Origin: Methylococcaceae bacterium
GTDB lineage: Bacteria > Pseudomonadota > Gammaproteobacteria > Methylococcales > Methylomonadaceae
Length of the DNA stretch: 5,177 nucleotides
Direction: 5' to 3'
Assembly: GCA_947506075.1 (NCBI GenBank)
Contig: CANNNN010000200.1
Span: 1 to 5,177 of the forward strand
The notes under the pieces are model-generated. The model was not told the DNA's origin. It worked only from the letters and a program-made list of their open reading frames with translations, and ran no database searches. The position numbers and the translations under genes are program-made. This document shows, in pieces, positions 1 through 5,177 of this stretch; position 1 is the stretch's first letter; each line of letters begins with the position of its first letter.

Positions 1-746
1 AAAAGATAAACGACGTAAGCCTAACAGCTGAATTAGAAAAGCAAAGTTTAGCGCCGCAACTGGTTGACAGCCTCACAGTGGTTTTGTCTAAAGCGCTGCA
101 AAAACGACCCCAGTTGCGCTATCAAGATGCTGCTGATTTCTCTAAGGCCTTGGCTGATTGTTTACAAACAGCCCCCAATGCTTATCCAGTTTTAGACGAT
201 TTGGGGGCTACTGTTTTACAGGTGCAAACCAGGTCCCAAGGCCATCAAAGTCCTCCGGATAATAACACCGAGTCCATGCTAAGCAATGACTCGGTGTTAT
301 TGCAAAGCCAATTGACCCAGATAGAAAAGAGTTTAACCAGTTATTTAGGGCCTGTTGCCAAAGTGATGGTAAAAAAGCATGCGCAACAGTCTGCTAATTT
401 TGGGCAGTTATTAGATACGCTGGGGAATTTCATTGCTGCTGATGGAGATAGGCAAAAATTCATGGCTAGCCTGCAATCATCAGGCATTCGTAAAGGGGCG
501 GGGGATAGCTCTACGCGCACTGCTGCTAACCGGGTCGCAGTGGCTGAAAAAAGTGACATTTCAGCAGAGTATCTTCAGCAATTAACAGCAGACTTAGTCG
601 TCTATTTGGGCCCCATGACTAGCCATCTGGTAAAGGCCGCGCAAAAAAAAACCGGTTCAAAAAAGGACCTGTGTGCAGTATTGGCAGAAAAAATTCCCAA
701 TACTGATGAGCGCGCACGGTTTTTAATGGCTTGGGCTAGAAAATAG
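1..746 (+). CDS. C-terminal part of a Ser/Thr protein kinase with two YLGP modules (5'-truncated)
   Basis: The reading frame is open from the window edge (first full codon at base 3) to the TAG at 744-746, so the true start lies upstream; the GTG at 78 is internal. The first ~50 codons match the end of a Hanks-type kinase domain: 'LSKALQKRPQLRYQDAADF' fits subdomain XI, with its conserved Arg, as in bacterial PknB/PpkA-like kinases. The ATP-binding and catalytic loops are outside the window, so activity cannot be judged. A Ser/Asn/Gln-rich linker (bases ~200-300) follows, then two related ~55-residue modules (306-476 and 570-734), each with a YLGP motif and a charged D-x-x-R/K-x-x-F ending. 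No transmembrane segment is visible. Such kinases can control T6SS through FHA proteins (PpkA-Fha1 in Pseudomonas). That role is inferred here only from vgrG lying next door. The kinase-end call is fairly secure; the T6SS role is not. Confidence 0.75.
   Translation, partial: KINDVSLTAELEKQSLAPQLVDSLTVVLSKALQKRPQLRYQDAADFSKALADCLQTAPNAYPVLDDLGATVLQVQTRSQGHQSPPDNNTESMLSNDSVLLQSQLTQIEKSLTSYLGPVAKVMVKKHAQQSANFGQLLDTLGNFIAADGDRQKFMASLQSSGIRKGAGDSSTRTAANRVAVAEKSDISAEYLQQLTADLVVYLGPMTSHLVKAAQKKTGSKKDLCAVLAEKIPNTDERARFLMAWARK
261..301. repeat. Perfect 14-base inverted repeat inside the kinase linker
   Basis: Bases 261-274 (aataacaccgagtc) are the exact reverse complement of 288-301 (gactcggtgttatt), separated by 13 bases. 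The loop can pair further through tgc (277-279) and gca (283-285), so nearly the whole 41 bases can fold as one hairpin. It sits in the coding sequence between the kinase domain and the first YLGP module. It is not followed by a T run, so it does not look like an intrinsic terminator. Confidence 0.8.
306..476 (+). repeat. First copy of an intraprotein YLGP module
   Basis: This codes for about 57 residues beginning 'QLTQIEKSLTSYLGPVAK' and ending in 'DGDRQKFMASL'. It aligns without large gaps to the second copy at 570-734. Shared features are a helical Leu-rich lead-in, the YLGP turn, a Val-Lys-rich helix, a Leu-rich helix and a terminal charged R/K-x-x-F. I recall similar GP-x-A modules at the C-termini of other bacterial signalling kinases and FHA proteins, possibly a catalogued domain of unknown function, but I could not confirm a family name. 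Confidence 0.6.
570..734 (+). repeat. Second copy of an intraprotein YLGP module
   Basis: This codes for about 55 residues from 'YLQQLTADLVVYLGPMTS' to 'DERARFLMAW', just before the end of the protein. It is clearly related to the copy at 306-476 but strongly diverged, which suggests an old duplication rather than a recent tandem copy. The two are joined by a Gly/Ser/Thr/Ala-rich spacer. Confidence 0.6.
676..705. repeat. Perfect 9-base inverted repeat near the kinase gene's 3' end
   Basis: Bases 676-684 (cagtattgg) are the exact reverse complement of 697-705 (ccaatactg), with a 12-base A-rich loop. It lies about 40 bases before the stop codon. No T run follows, so termination is unlikely. 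Chance is possible at this length. Confidence 0.6.
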
Positions 747-850
747 GTTCATCAGCCAGTCAAAACAAGTTAGCATGGTTAATAATATATATTTAAAAAT
801 GCTGTTTATTACTGTAAGTCCATTTTTTTGCAATAGGACCCCGTCAAGTT
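747..850 (+). promoter_or_regulatory. AT-rich intergenic gap, candidate promoter/leader of the vgrG operon
   Basis: This is the only intergenic gap longer than 23 bases in the window and precedes a tightly packed gene set, so it is the natural place for the operon promoter. The core (779-799) is almost purely A/T and contains -10-like hexamers such as TATATT at 788-793. I found no convincing -35 box at 16-18 bases upstream and no GG/GC sigma-54 pattern. A T7 run at 823-829 lies just before the vgrG ribosome site. The call rests on position and composition, not on a recognisable motif. Confidence 0.3.
835..838 (+). promoter_or_regulatory. Weak ribosome binding site for vgrG
   Basis: AGGA lies 12 bases before the ATG at 851, farther than the usual 5-9 bases. 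No better Shine-Dalgarno match exists nearer, which suggests modest initiation. The ATG is still the best start because the VgrG N-terminal sequence aligns from the first residues. Confidence 0.4.
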
Positions 851-2929
851 ATGGCTACACAAGATAATCGTTACGCTTCGGTAACAACCCCTTTAGGTTC
901 CGATGTATTGCTATTTAGTCGCATGACTGGCAATGAAGAAATGAGTCGACTGTTTGAGTATGAAGTGGACTTGCTGATAGACACTAAAGGTCTGGCTTCA
1001 ATCATAACGGCAGGCTTTCCCATTGATGATGTCCTGGGCGAGGGCATGACGGTGGCCTTGTCTTTACCTTCCGGAGGTACACGTTATTTTCATGGCTTAG
1101 TGACGCAGTTCAGGCATCAGGGTCCTTTGAACGATGGATTTTTGTATCGTGCGGTGCTGCGTCCTTGGCTATGGTTTTTAACCCGAACCAGCAATTGCCG
1201 TATTTTTCAGGAGTTATCGGTTCCTGACATCATCAAAAAGGTATTTATCGACAATGGCTTTAGTGATTTCAAACTCGAGCTGACTAATACCTACAAACCT
1301 CTAAACTATTGTGTTCAATACCGAGAAACTGACTTTAATTTTGTCAGTCGGTTAATGGAATGTGAGGGTATTTTTTATTTTTTTGAGCACGAAAAAACTA
1401 AACATACGCTGGTCATTGCCGATTCGGTGAATGCTTATCAAACGGTTGCTGACTATGAAACCGTTCCTTATTTTTCGCCCGAAAATTCGGGTCAAAGAGA
1501 ACGGGATCATATTTTTGAGTGGCATACAGCCCATAAAGTGCAATCGGGGGCTTATGTATTAAACGATTACGATTTTGAAAAGCCGAAAAGCAACCTCATT
1601 GCCAAATTCACCGAAAAGAAGTCGCACAGTCATGCCGAAGGCGAGCAATATGATTATCCGGGTAATTATTTTGAACCGCCGACGGGCGAGACCTATGCCA
1701 ATATAAGGCTCGACGAGCTGCAAACCGACTACGAGGTAGTCCAAGCCAAAGGCAATGCAATGGGCTTGACGACAGGCATGTTATTTACCCTAAAAGACCA
1801 TTACATAATCCCGGAAAATACCAAGCACATTATTATTGCCGCCAATTTTTTGATTGTTTCCAACCAATATCGTTCAGCATCAGGCCAAGAAGATCATTAT
1901 GAATGCAGTTTTAAGGCCATTCGTGCAACCCAGCAGTTTCGGCCTCAACGCTTAACTCCCGTGCCTTTTGTGCAAGGCCCGCAAACGGCTACTGTGGTCG
2001 GTAAAGACGGTGAAGAAATCTGGACCGATAAATATGGGCGCATTAAAGTGCAATTTCACTGGGAGAGGGAGGGTAAAAAGAATGAAACCAGCTCTTGTTG
2101 GGTACGCGTTTCTCACCCGATAGCCGGTAAAAACTGGGGCTGGGTTTCGTTGCCGCGTATTGGTCAGGAAGTGGTGGTTAGTTTTCTGGAAGGAAATCCG
2201 GATAGACCGCTGGTAACGGGCAGTGTTTATAATGATACGCAGATGCCGCCCTATGCCTTACCCGCTAACCAGACCCAAAGCGGTATTAAAAGCCGCAGTT
2301 CTAAAGCTGGGGTTGCCGACAATTTCAACGAATTCCGCTTTGAAGACAAGAAGGGGGTAGAACAGGTCTATCTTCATGCCGAAAAAAATCAGGATATAGA
2401 GGTCGAGAATGATGAAACTCATTGGGTTGGGCATGACCGCAGTAAAAAAGTAGACAACAATGAAACGGTGAATATAGGCAAGAACCGTTCTGAAACCGTT
2501 GGTGAAAACGAAACTATCAGTATCGGTAAGAATCGTTCGGAAGATGTCGGAGTCAATGAAACCATTAGTATAGGTAAAAGCCGTTCCGAAACTGTCGGGG
2601 AAAATGAAAGCCTTGATGTCGGTAAAAACCGGGAACGTAAGGTTGGGGAAAACGAAACGGTCAGTATTGGCAAGAAACACACTATTGATGTTGGCGATAC
2701 TCGTCAGACAAACATTGGCAAAGACGACATGAGTCAAGTCGCCAAGAAGTTCTATTTGGAAGCGGGCGACGAAATCACCCTAAAAACAGGCGATGCGAGC
2801 CTTACCATGAAAAAGGACGGCACCATTCAGCTCAAGGGCAAGAATATTACTATCATTGGGAGCGGCAAGGTTGGCGTGAAGGCTAGTTCAGATTTGGTGC
2901 TGAAAGGCTCGAAAATCGCCGGAAACTAA
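851..2929 (+). CDS. vgrG: T6SS spike protein VgrG (TssI)
   Basis: This 692-residue protein forms the trimeric spike that sits on the Hcp tube, carries a PAAR tip and is fired into target cells. Domains in order: a gp27-like/Phage_GPD part (about 10-360, including the typical 'YRETDFNFVSRLMECEGIFY' at 157-176); a gp5 OB-fold (about 375-460, with DKYGRIKVQFHWE at 393-405 and the SLPRIGQEV...GNPDRPLVTGSVYN stretch at 433-461); a gp5-C-type beta-helix (about 505-632) of octapeptide units; and a short C-terminal strand-rich end (633-692) finishing in LVLKGSKIAGN. The length is that of a canonical, non-evolved VgrG, with no toxin domain after the beta-helix. There is no signal peptide, as expected. 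The stop lies 2 bases before the DUF2169 gene, suggesting translational coupling. VgrGs of this type often pair with cognate adaptor and PAAR genes downstream, as seen here. Confidence 0.97.
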   Translation: MATQDNRYASVTTPLGSDVLLFSRMTGNEEMSRLFEYEVDLLIDTKGLASIITAGFPIDDVLGEGMTVALSLPSGGTRYFHGLVTQFRHQGPLNDGFLYRAVLRPWLWFLTRTSNCRIFQELSVPDIIKKVFIDNGFSDFKLELTNTYKPLNYCVQYRETDFNFVSRLMECEGIFYFFEHEKTKHTLVIADSVNAYQTVADYETVPYFSPENSGQRERDHIFEWHTAHKVQSGAYVLNDYDFEKPKSNLIAKFTEKKSHSHAEGEQYDYPGNYFEPPTGETYANIRLDELQTDYEVVQAKGNAMGLTTGMLFTLKDHYIIPENTKHIIIAANFLIVSNQYRSASGQEDHYECSFKAIRATQQFRPQRLTPVPFVQGPQTATVVGKDGEEIWTDKYGRIKVQFHWEREGKKNETSSCWVRVSHPIAGKNWGWVSLPRIGQEVVVSFLEGNPDRPLVTGSVYNDTQMPPYALPANQTQSGIKSRSSKAGVADNFNEFRFEDKKGVEQVYLHAEKNQDIEVENDETHWVGHDRSKKVDNNETVNIGKNRSETVGENETISIGKNRSEDVGVNETISIGKSRSETVGENESLDVGKNRERKVGENETVSIGKKHTIDVGDTRQTNIGKDDMSQVAKKFYLEAGDEITLKTGDASLTMKKDGTIQLKGKNITIIGSGKVGVKASSDLVLKGSKIAGN
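2459..2698 (+). repeat. Five tandem 48-base repeats encoding the VgrG beta-helix
   Basis: Residues 537-616 are five consecutive 16-residue units of the form NETxxIGKNRSExVGE, each made of two gp5-C-like octapeptides with V/I and G at fixed places. Degenerate units flank them (521-536 and 617-632). The protein repeats are close to identical, while synonymous codons differ between copies, for example GGC AAG AAC, GGT AAG AAT and GGT AAA AGC at the GK(N/S) site. Structurally this should be the needle-like triple-stranded beta-helix. Confidence 0.9.
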
Positions 2930-2931
2930 TC

Positions 2932-3960
2932 ATGTTGCAATTGATAAATCACACGCCCCTTGCTGCAGCACTATCGGTGTTTTCAGACAAGGATGGCGTG
3001 GAATGCGCCTTTGCCATAGTCAAAGCTAGTTTTGAAGTGAGCGCGGGAAGCTACGCTCTTGCCGAGCAGCAGTCTCCGTTATGCGCTACCGATGTTTACT
3101 GGGGCGAGCCGGATAAGACCAGTCTGCGTGCTGCAGGAGAGTTTTCTCTGCCCAAACCTTCAACTGACATTTTGCTGGTAGGACATGCGGTGGCCCCAGC
3201 TAAGAATACCCGTATAGCCGACGTCAGTCTTAAGGTCGGCGCGCTTTCGAAAACCGTACGCTTGTTTGGCAATCGGCGCTGGCAAAATACCAACGATGGC
3301 TGGCATCCAACACAACCCGAAATATGGGAAGAAATGCCGTTACGATGGGAGCTGGCTTTTGGTGGTATTGCGCAAGCCAAGGACGGGGATCCGCCCGAAT
3401 ACGAATCGCGCAACCCGGTCGGATGCGGTTTTATCGGCAGCAAGGAGAGTGACTGGGAAGGTCGCATGCTGCCCAATATTGAAGATCCAAACCAGCTTAT
3501 CCGTCACCCCGCTGATCGGCCAGCACCGGCCTGTTTTGCACCGGTAGCGCCTTCCTGGTTGCCGCGTAGTGTGTTTGCCGGAACCTATGATGCTGCCTGG
3601 CAGAAAAGCCGTTCTCCGTATTTGCCACAGGATTTTGATCCCCGATTTTTTCAGCTATCACCTTCGGACTTGATTGCTTCCGGTTATTTGCAGGGCGGCG
3701 AACCAGTTGAACTGCGCGGCTTTATGCCGGGTCAGCCATTGCACTTTTTGTTACCGGTCTGCACATTGGCCTTGATGTTCGATTTTGACGGGAAAGTCAT
3801 TCGGGAAACGCCAAATTTGGAAACTGTGTTGATAGAACCGGACACCGGTCGTGTCCAACTGCTATTTCGCGCCGGTATCAAGGTCGATAAGCAGCTGCTG
3901 AAATTGAGTGAAGTGGGAGTGTATTGCCGCGAATATCCAAACAAACCCAGGGAATCGTAA
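2932..3960 (+). CDS. DUF2169 family protein, T6SS effector adaptor/chaperone
   Basis: This 342-residue protein has the family's hallmark motifs in order: ELAFGG (140-145), NPVGCGF (161-167), LPNIEDP (180-186), GTYDAAW (217-223), the LPQDFDPRFF stretch (231-240) and L-x-GGEPVEL (253-261). The length is usual for a stand-alone DUF2169 protein. There is no signal peptide or membrane segment, so it should be cytoplasmic. DUF2169 genes lie beside vgrG and PAAR-like genes. In Agrobacterium tumefaciens, a DUF2169 protein is needed for delivery of a VgrG-linked DNase effector, so a loading or stabilising role is established for the family in outline. The ATG follows the vgrG stop by 2 bases with only a weak GGA upstream, so translation probably depends on ribosomes finishing vgrG. 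The partner here is likely the DUF4150 protein two genes down, an inference from order. Confidence 0.92.
   Translation: MLQLINHTPLAAALSVFSDKDGVECAFAIVKASFEVSAGSYALAEQQSPLCATDVYWGEPDKTSLRAAGEFSLPKPSTDILLVGHAVAPAKNTRIADVSLKVGALSKTVRLFGNRRWQNTNDGWHPTQPEIWEEMPLRWELAFGGIAQAKDGDPPEYESRNPVGCGFIGSKESDWEGRMLPNIEDPNQLIRHPADRPAPACFAPVAPSWLPRSVFAGTYDAAWQKSRSPYLPQDFDPRFFQLSPSDLIASGYLQGGEPVELRGFMPGQPLHFLLPVCTLALMFDFDGKVIRETPNLETVLIEPDTGRVQLLFRAGIKVDKQLLKLSEVGVYCREYPNKPRES
3949..3953 (+). promoter_or_regulatory. Ribosome binding site deciding the start of the ketosynthase-like gene
   Basis: AGGGA lies 9 bases before the ATG at 3963, inside the last codons of the DUF2169 gene. This supports the ATG at 3963 over the in-frame TTG at 3924, which would overlap the upstream gene by 37 bases and add 13 residues unlike a ketosynthase N-terminus. 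Confidence 0.6.
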
Positions 3961-3962
3961 AA

Positions 3963-5021
3963 ATGGCAAAACCGGAAGTTGTTGTGGTTAGCGCAGGCGC
4001 GGTATCGCCGATAGGACTCAGCCTGGGAGAAACCGCAGCTTCTGCCCGTGCCCGGCTAGCCCGGCTCCGCGAGATAGAGTGGCGAGACCGTCGATTCCAG
4101 CCATTCATCGTCGGGGCGGTTCCTGATGACGGACTTTTTGAGCTGGATTCTGAGCTGTCTACACAGCATCTCCAATACCGGGAGGCGAGGATGTTGCGGC
4201 TGGCGCATGTGGCGCTGGAACAGGTGCTAAAACCGATGGCAGGCTATGAAACGCCTATACCGTTGCTATTGGCTATGCCGGAACATCACACTACTAAACC
4301 GATAGACCCTAAAACCTTCCTAAGCAGATTTGCAAAGCAAACCAAAGTAACGTTTGATTTGCCCCGCAGCATTGCCGCACCGAATGGGCGGGCCGCCGGT
4401 CTGATGGCGTTTCGACGGGCGACTGCGCTGCTTGAGGCCAAGGAAGCCGAATTTGTTCTGGTAGGCGGCGTGGACAGTCTGATTGATCTCTATGTGCTGG
4501 GTACCTTGGATATGCAAGGGCGTATCCGTAATGAAGTCAATAGCGATGGTTTTAGTCCTGGAGAAGGCGCGGCATTTTTGATGCTGACCCTGGCTAGTAC
4601 TGCCGCTAAAAAAGGTTTGCAACCGCTGGCGCAAGTGTTGGGCAGCGCCATGGGTCAGGAGTCAGGTCATATCTATGCGCAAGAGCCGTATCTCGGCGAA
4701 GGTTTGGCGGCTACTTTTGCGGACTTGTTTGCTGAAACGCCGCCACCGGCACCGATCGGCTGCGTTTATGCAAGCTTCAACGGCGAGCGTTATTGGGGGA
4801 AAGAATTCGGCGTGGCGCGGTTGCGTAATAGCGCCGTTTTTGTTCCGGATCATCAGATGGAACATCCTGCAGAATGCTTTGGCGATCTGGGTGCTGCTCA
4901 TGGAATTATGCTGGCGGCTTTGGCCGTACATGGCGTGTTTAAGCACTATCGTCAGTCGCCCTGTTTGGTGTATGCTTCGTCCGATTATGGCGGACGCGCA
5001 GCGCTGTTGTTGGCATCCTAA
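3963..5021 (+). CDS. Ketosynthase-fold (thiolase-like) protein lacking the catalytic triad
   Basis: This 352-residue protein resembles beta-ketoacyl-ACP synthases along its whole length. It has an N-terminal VVVSAGAVSPIG (7-18, like the FabF 'VVITGLGxVSPxG' strand), a nucleophile-elbow-like GRAAGLMAF (142-150), LVGGVDS (166-172), NSDGFSPGEGAAFLML (193-208, the 'DGFxxGEGA' signature) and a C-terminal SSDYGGRAALLL (339-350, where enzymes have the GFGG loop). By my hand alignment the active-site Cys is Arg143, the first His (HGT motif) falls in ASFNGERYWG (270-279) with no His, and the second His (GH) is Asp308 in CFGDLGAAHG. It is also shorter than the ~410 residues of FabF. A condensing activity therefore looks unlikely; a binding or scaffold role is inferred. 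It starts 2 bases after the DUF2169 stop and precedes the PAAR-like gene by 23 bases, so it belongs to the spike operon. Automatic pipelines would probably call it '3-oxoacyl-ACP synthase', which would be misleading. Confidence 0.85.
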   Translation: MAKPEVVVVSAGAVSPIGLSLGETAASARARLARLREIEWRDRRFQPFIVGAVPDDGLFELDSELSTQHLQYREARMLRLAHVALEQVLKPMAGYETPIPLLLAMPEHHTTKPIDPKTFLSRFAKQTKVTFDLPRSIAAPNGRAAGLMAFRRATALLEAKEAEFVLVGGVDSLIDLYVLGTLDMQGRIRNEVNSDGFSPGEGAAFLMLTLASTAAKKGLQPLAQVLGSAMGQESGHIYAQEPYLGEGLAATFADLFAETPPPAPIGCVYASFNGERYWGKEFGVARLRNSAVFVPDHQMEHPAECFGDLGAAHGIMLAALAVHGVFKHYRQSPCLVYASSDYGGRAALLLAS

Positions 5022-5033
5022 CCTATTCGAATG

Positions 5034-5038
5034 AGGAG
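5034..5038 (+). promoter_or_regulatory. Strong ribosome binding site of the DUF4150 gene
   Basis: AGGAG sits 6 bases before the ATG at 5045. It is the best-spaced, most consensus-like Shine-Dalgarno site of the operon, and suggests the PAAR-like protein is initiated independently and well, unlike the coupled genes before it. Confidence 0.75.
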
Positions 5039-5044
5039 TAATTA

Positions 5045-5177
5045 ATGGCCTGTACAGTTCACAATATCCGAGGCTTCGCTCACAAAGGCAGCGGTGGCAT
5101 GAGCATGGTGTTTCCCGATGTCTGCAAAACCCCGACTCCGGCCGGCCCCATTCCTATCCCTTATCCTAACATCGGCA
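5045..5177 (+). CDS. DUF4150 PAAR-like protein, N-terminus (3'-truncated)
   Basis: The frame opens with ATG at 5045 and stays open for 44 codons to the window edge. The visible residues carry the DUF4150 signature: an N-terminal MACTVHN, then an HKGSGGMSMVFPDVCKTP stretch (residues 13-30) and the proline-rich PAGPIPIPYPNIG (32-44). DUF4150 proteins are PAAR-like tips that cap the VgrG spike, and many continue into C-terminal toxin domains. Which form this is cannot be seen. Its place after vgrG, DUF2169 and the ketosynthase-like gene fits a tip protein handled by the DUF2169 adaptor. It is too short in this window for simple ORF finding, but the start codon, ribosome site and signature together make the call firm. 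Confidence 0.9.
   Translation, partial: MACTVHNIRGFAHKGSGGMSMVFPDVCKTPTPAGPIPIPYPNIG

Noticed and set aside
795..829. Possible intrinsic terminator: AAAAATG (795-801) pairing with CATTTTT (821-827), with a T run
   Set aside because: The stem has a single G-C pair and a 19-base loop, far too weak for a typical rho-independent terminator, and it would lie just in front of the vgrG ribosome site.
800..835. Sigma-54 promoter suggested by TTGCA near 828-832, as some T6SS operons use RpoN
   Set aside because: There is no GG element at the required distance upstream of the TTGC, so the -24 half is missing.
2258..2737. Long antisense open frames (159 and 87 codons) opposite the vgrG repeats
   Set aside because: They arise because the periodic, stop-poor repeat codons leave the opposite strand open. 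The sense frame is an unmistakable VgrG, and the antisense products are low-complexity with no recognisable family.
2750..2929. Possible toxin extension at the VgrG C-terminus
   Set aside because: Only about 60 residues follow the beta-helix, and they have the usual strand-rich, K/G-rich ending of non-evolved VgrGs.
3266..3547. 93-codon + strand frame inside the DUF2169 gene
   Set aside because: The DUF2169 motifs AFGG, NPVG and LPNIEDP are read in the other frame across this stretch, so this is a shadow.
3840..3856. Small inverted repeat GGACAC / GTGTCC in the DUF2169 gene
   Set aside because: A 6-base stem in a GC-rich coding stretch is expected by chance and has no positional meaning.
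3963..5021. Reading this gene as an active FabF/FabB fatty-acid enzyme
   Set aside because: The Cys and both His positions do not carry the catalytic residues in the hand alignment, the protein is shorter than the enzymes, and no acyl carrier protein or fatty-acid genes are nearby.
4675..5034. 119-codon + strand frame overlapping the end of the ketosynthase-like gene
   Set aside because: It lies in another frame inside a gene with clear family motifs up to its stop at 5021, its product resembles no family, and it would overlap the ribosome site of the next gene.

Overview
The window carries part of a type VI secretion system (T6SS) accessory or effector-delivery locus from a Gram-negative bacterium, most plausibly a gammaproteobacterium. 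This rests on protein families (VgrG, DUF2169, PAAR-like DUF4150), tight gene packing and moderate GC. The species cannot be fixed from the sequence. All genes lie on the + strand.

Layout: (i) 1-746 is the 3' end of a gene that starts before the window. It encodes the last helices of a bacterial Ser/Thr protein kinase domain, a low-complexity linker, and two divergent copies of a ~55-residue module built around a YLGP motif. Two perfect inverted repeats lie inside this coding sequence. (ii) 747-850 is a 104-base AT-rich intergenic gap with the only plausible promoter region in the window. (iii) 851-2929 is a complete vgrG (tssI) with gp27-like, gp5 OB-fold and beta-helix parts. The beta-helix contains five near-perfect 16-residue repeats, and there is no C-terminal toxin extension. 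(iv) 2932-3960 is a complete DUF2169 protein, an adaptor/chaperone-type family of T6SS effector loci. (v) 3963-5021 is a complete 352-residue protein with a ketosynthase (thiolase-like) fold that appears to lack the whole Cys-His-His catalytic triad. (vi) 5045 to the window end is the N-terminus of a DUF4150 PAAR-like spike-tip protein, cut by the window edge.

The genes from vgrG onward are separated by 2, 2 and 23 bases and read as one operon. My reading is that VgrG and the DUF4150 protein form the sharpened spike, DUF2169 helps load the PAAR-like protein or its cargo, and the degenerate ketosynthase is an unexplained partner of that loading step. The toxin and immunity genes, if present, lie in the rest of the DUF4150 gene or beyond it. 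The kinase fragment may be part of T6SS phospho-regulation (PpkA/Fha type) or simply a neighbour; the window does not decide this.

No tRNA, rRNA, CRISPR array, insertion sequence or strong terminator was seen. No stretch longer than 104 bases lacks a gene.
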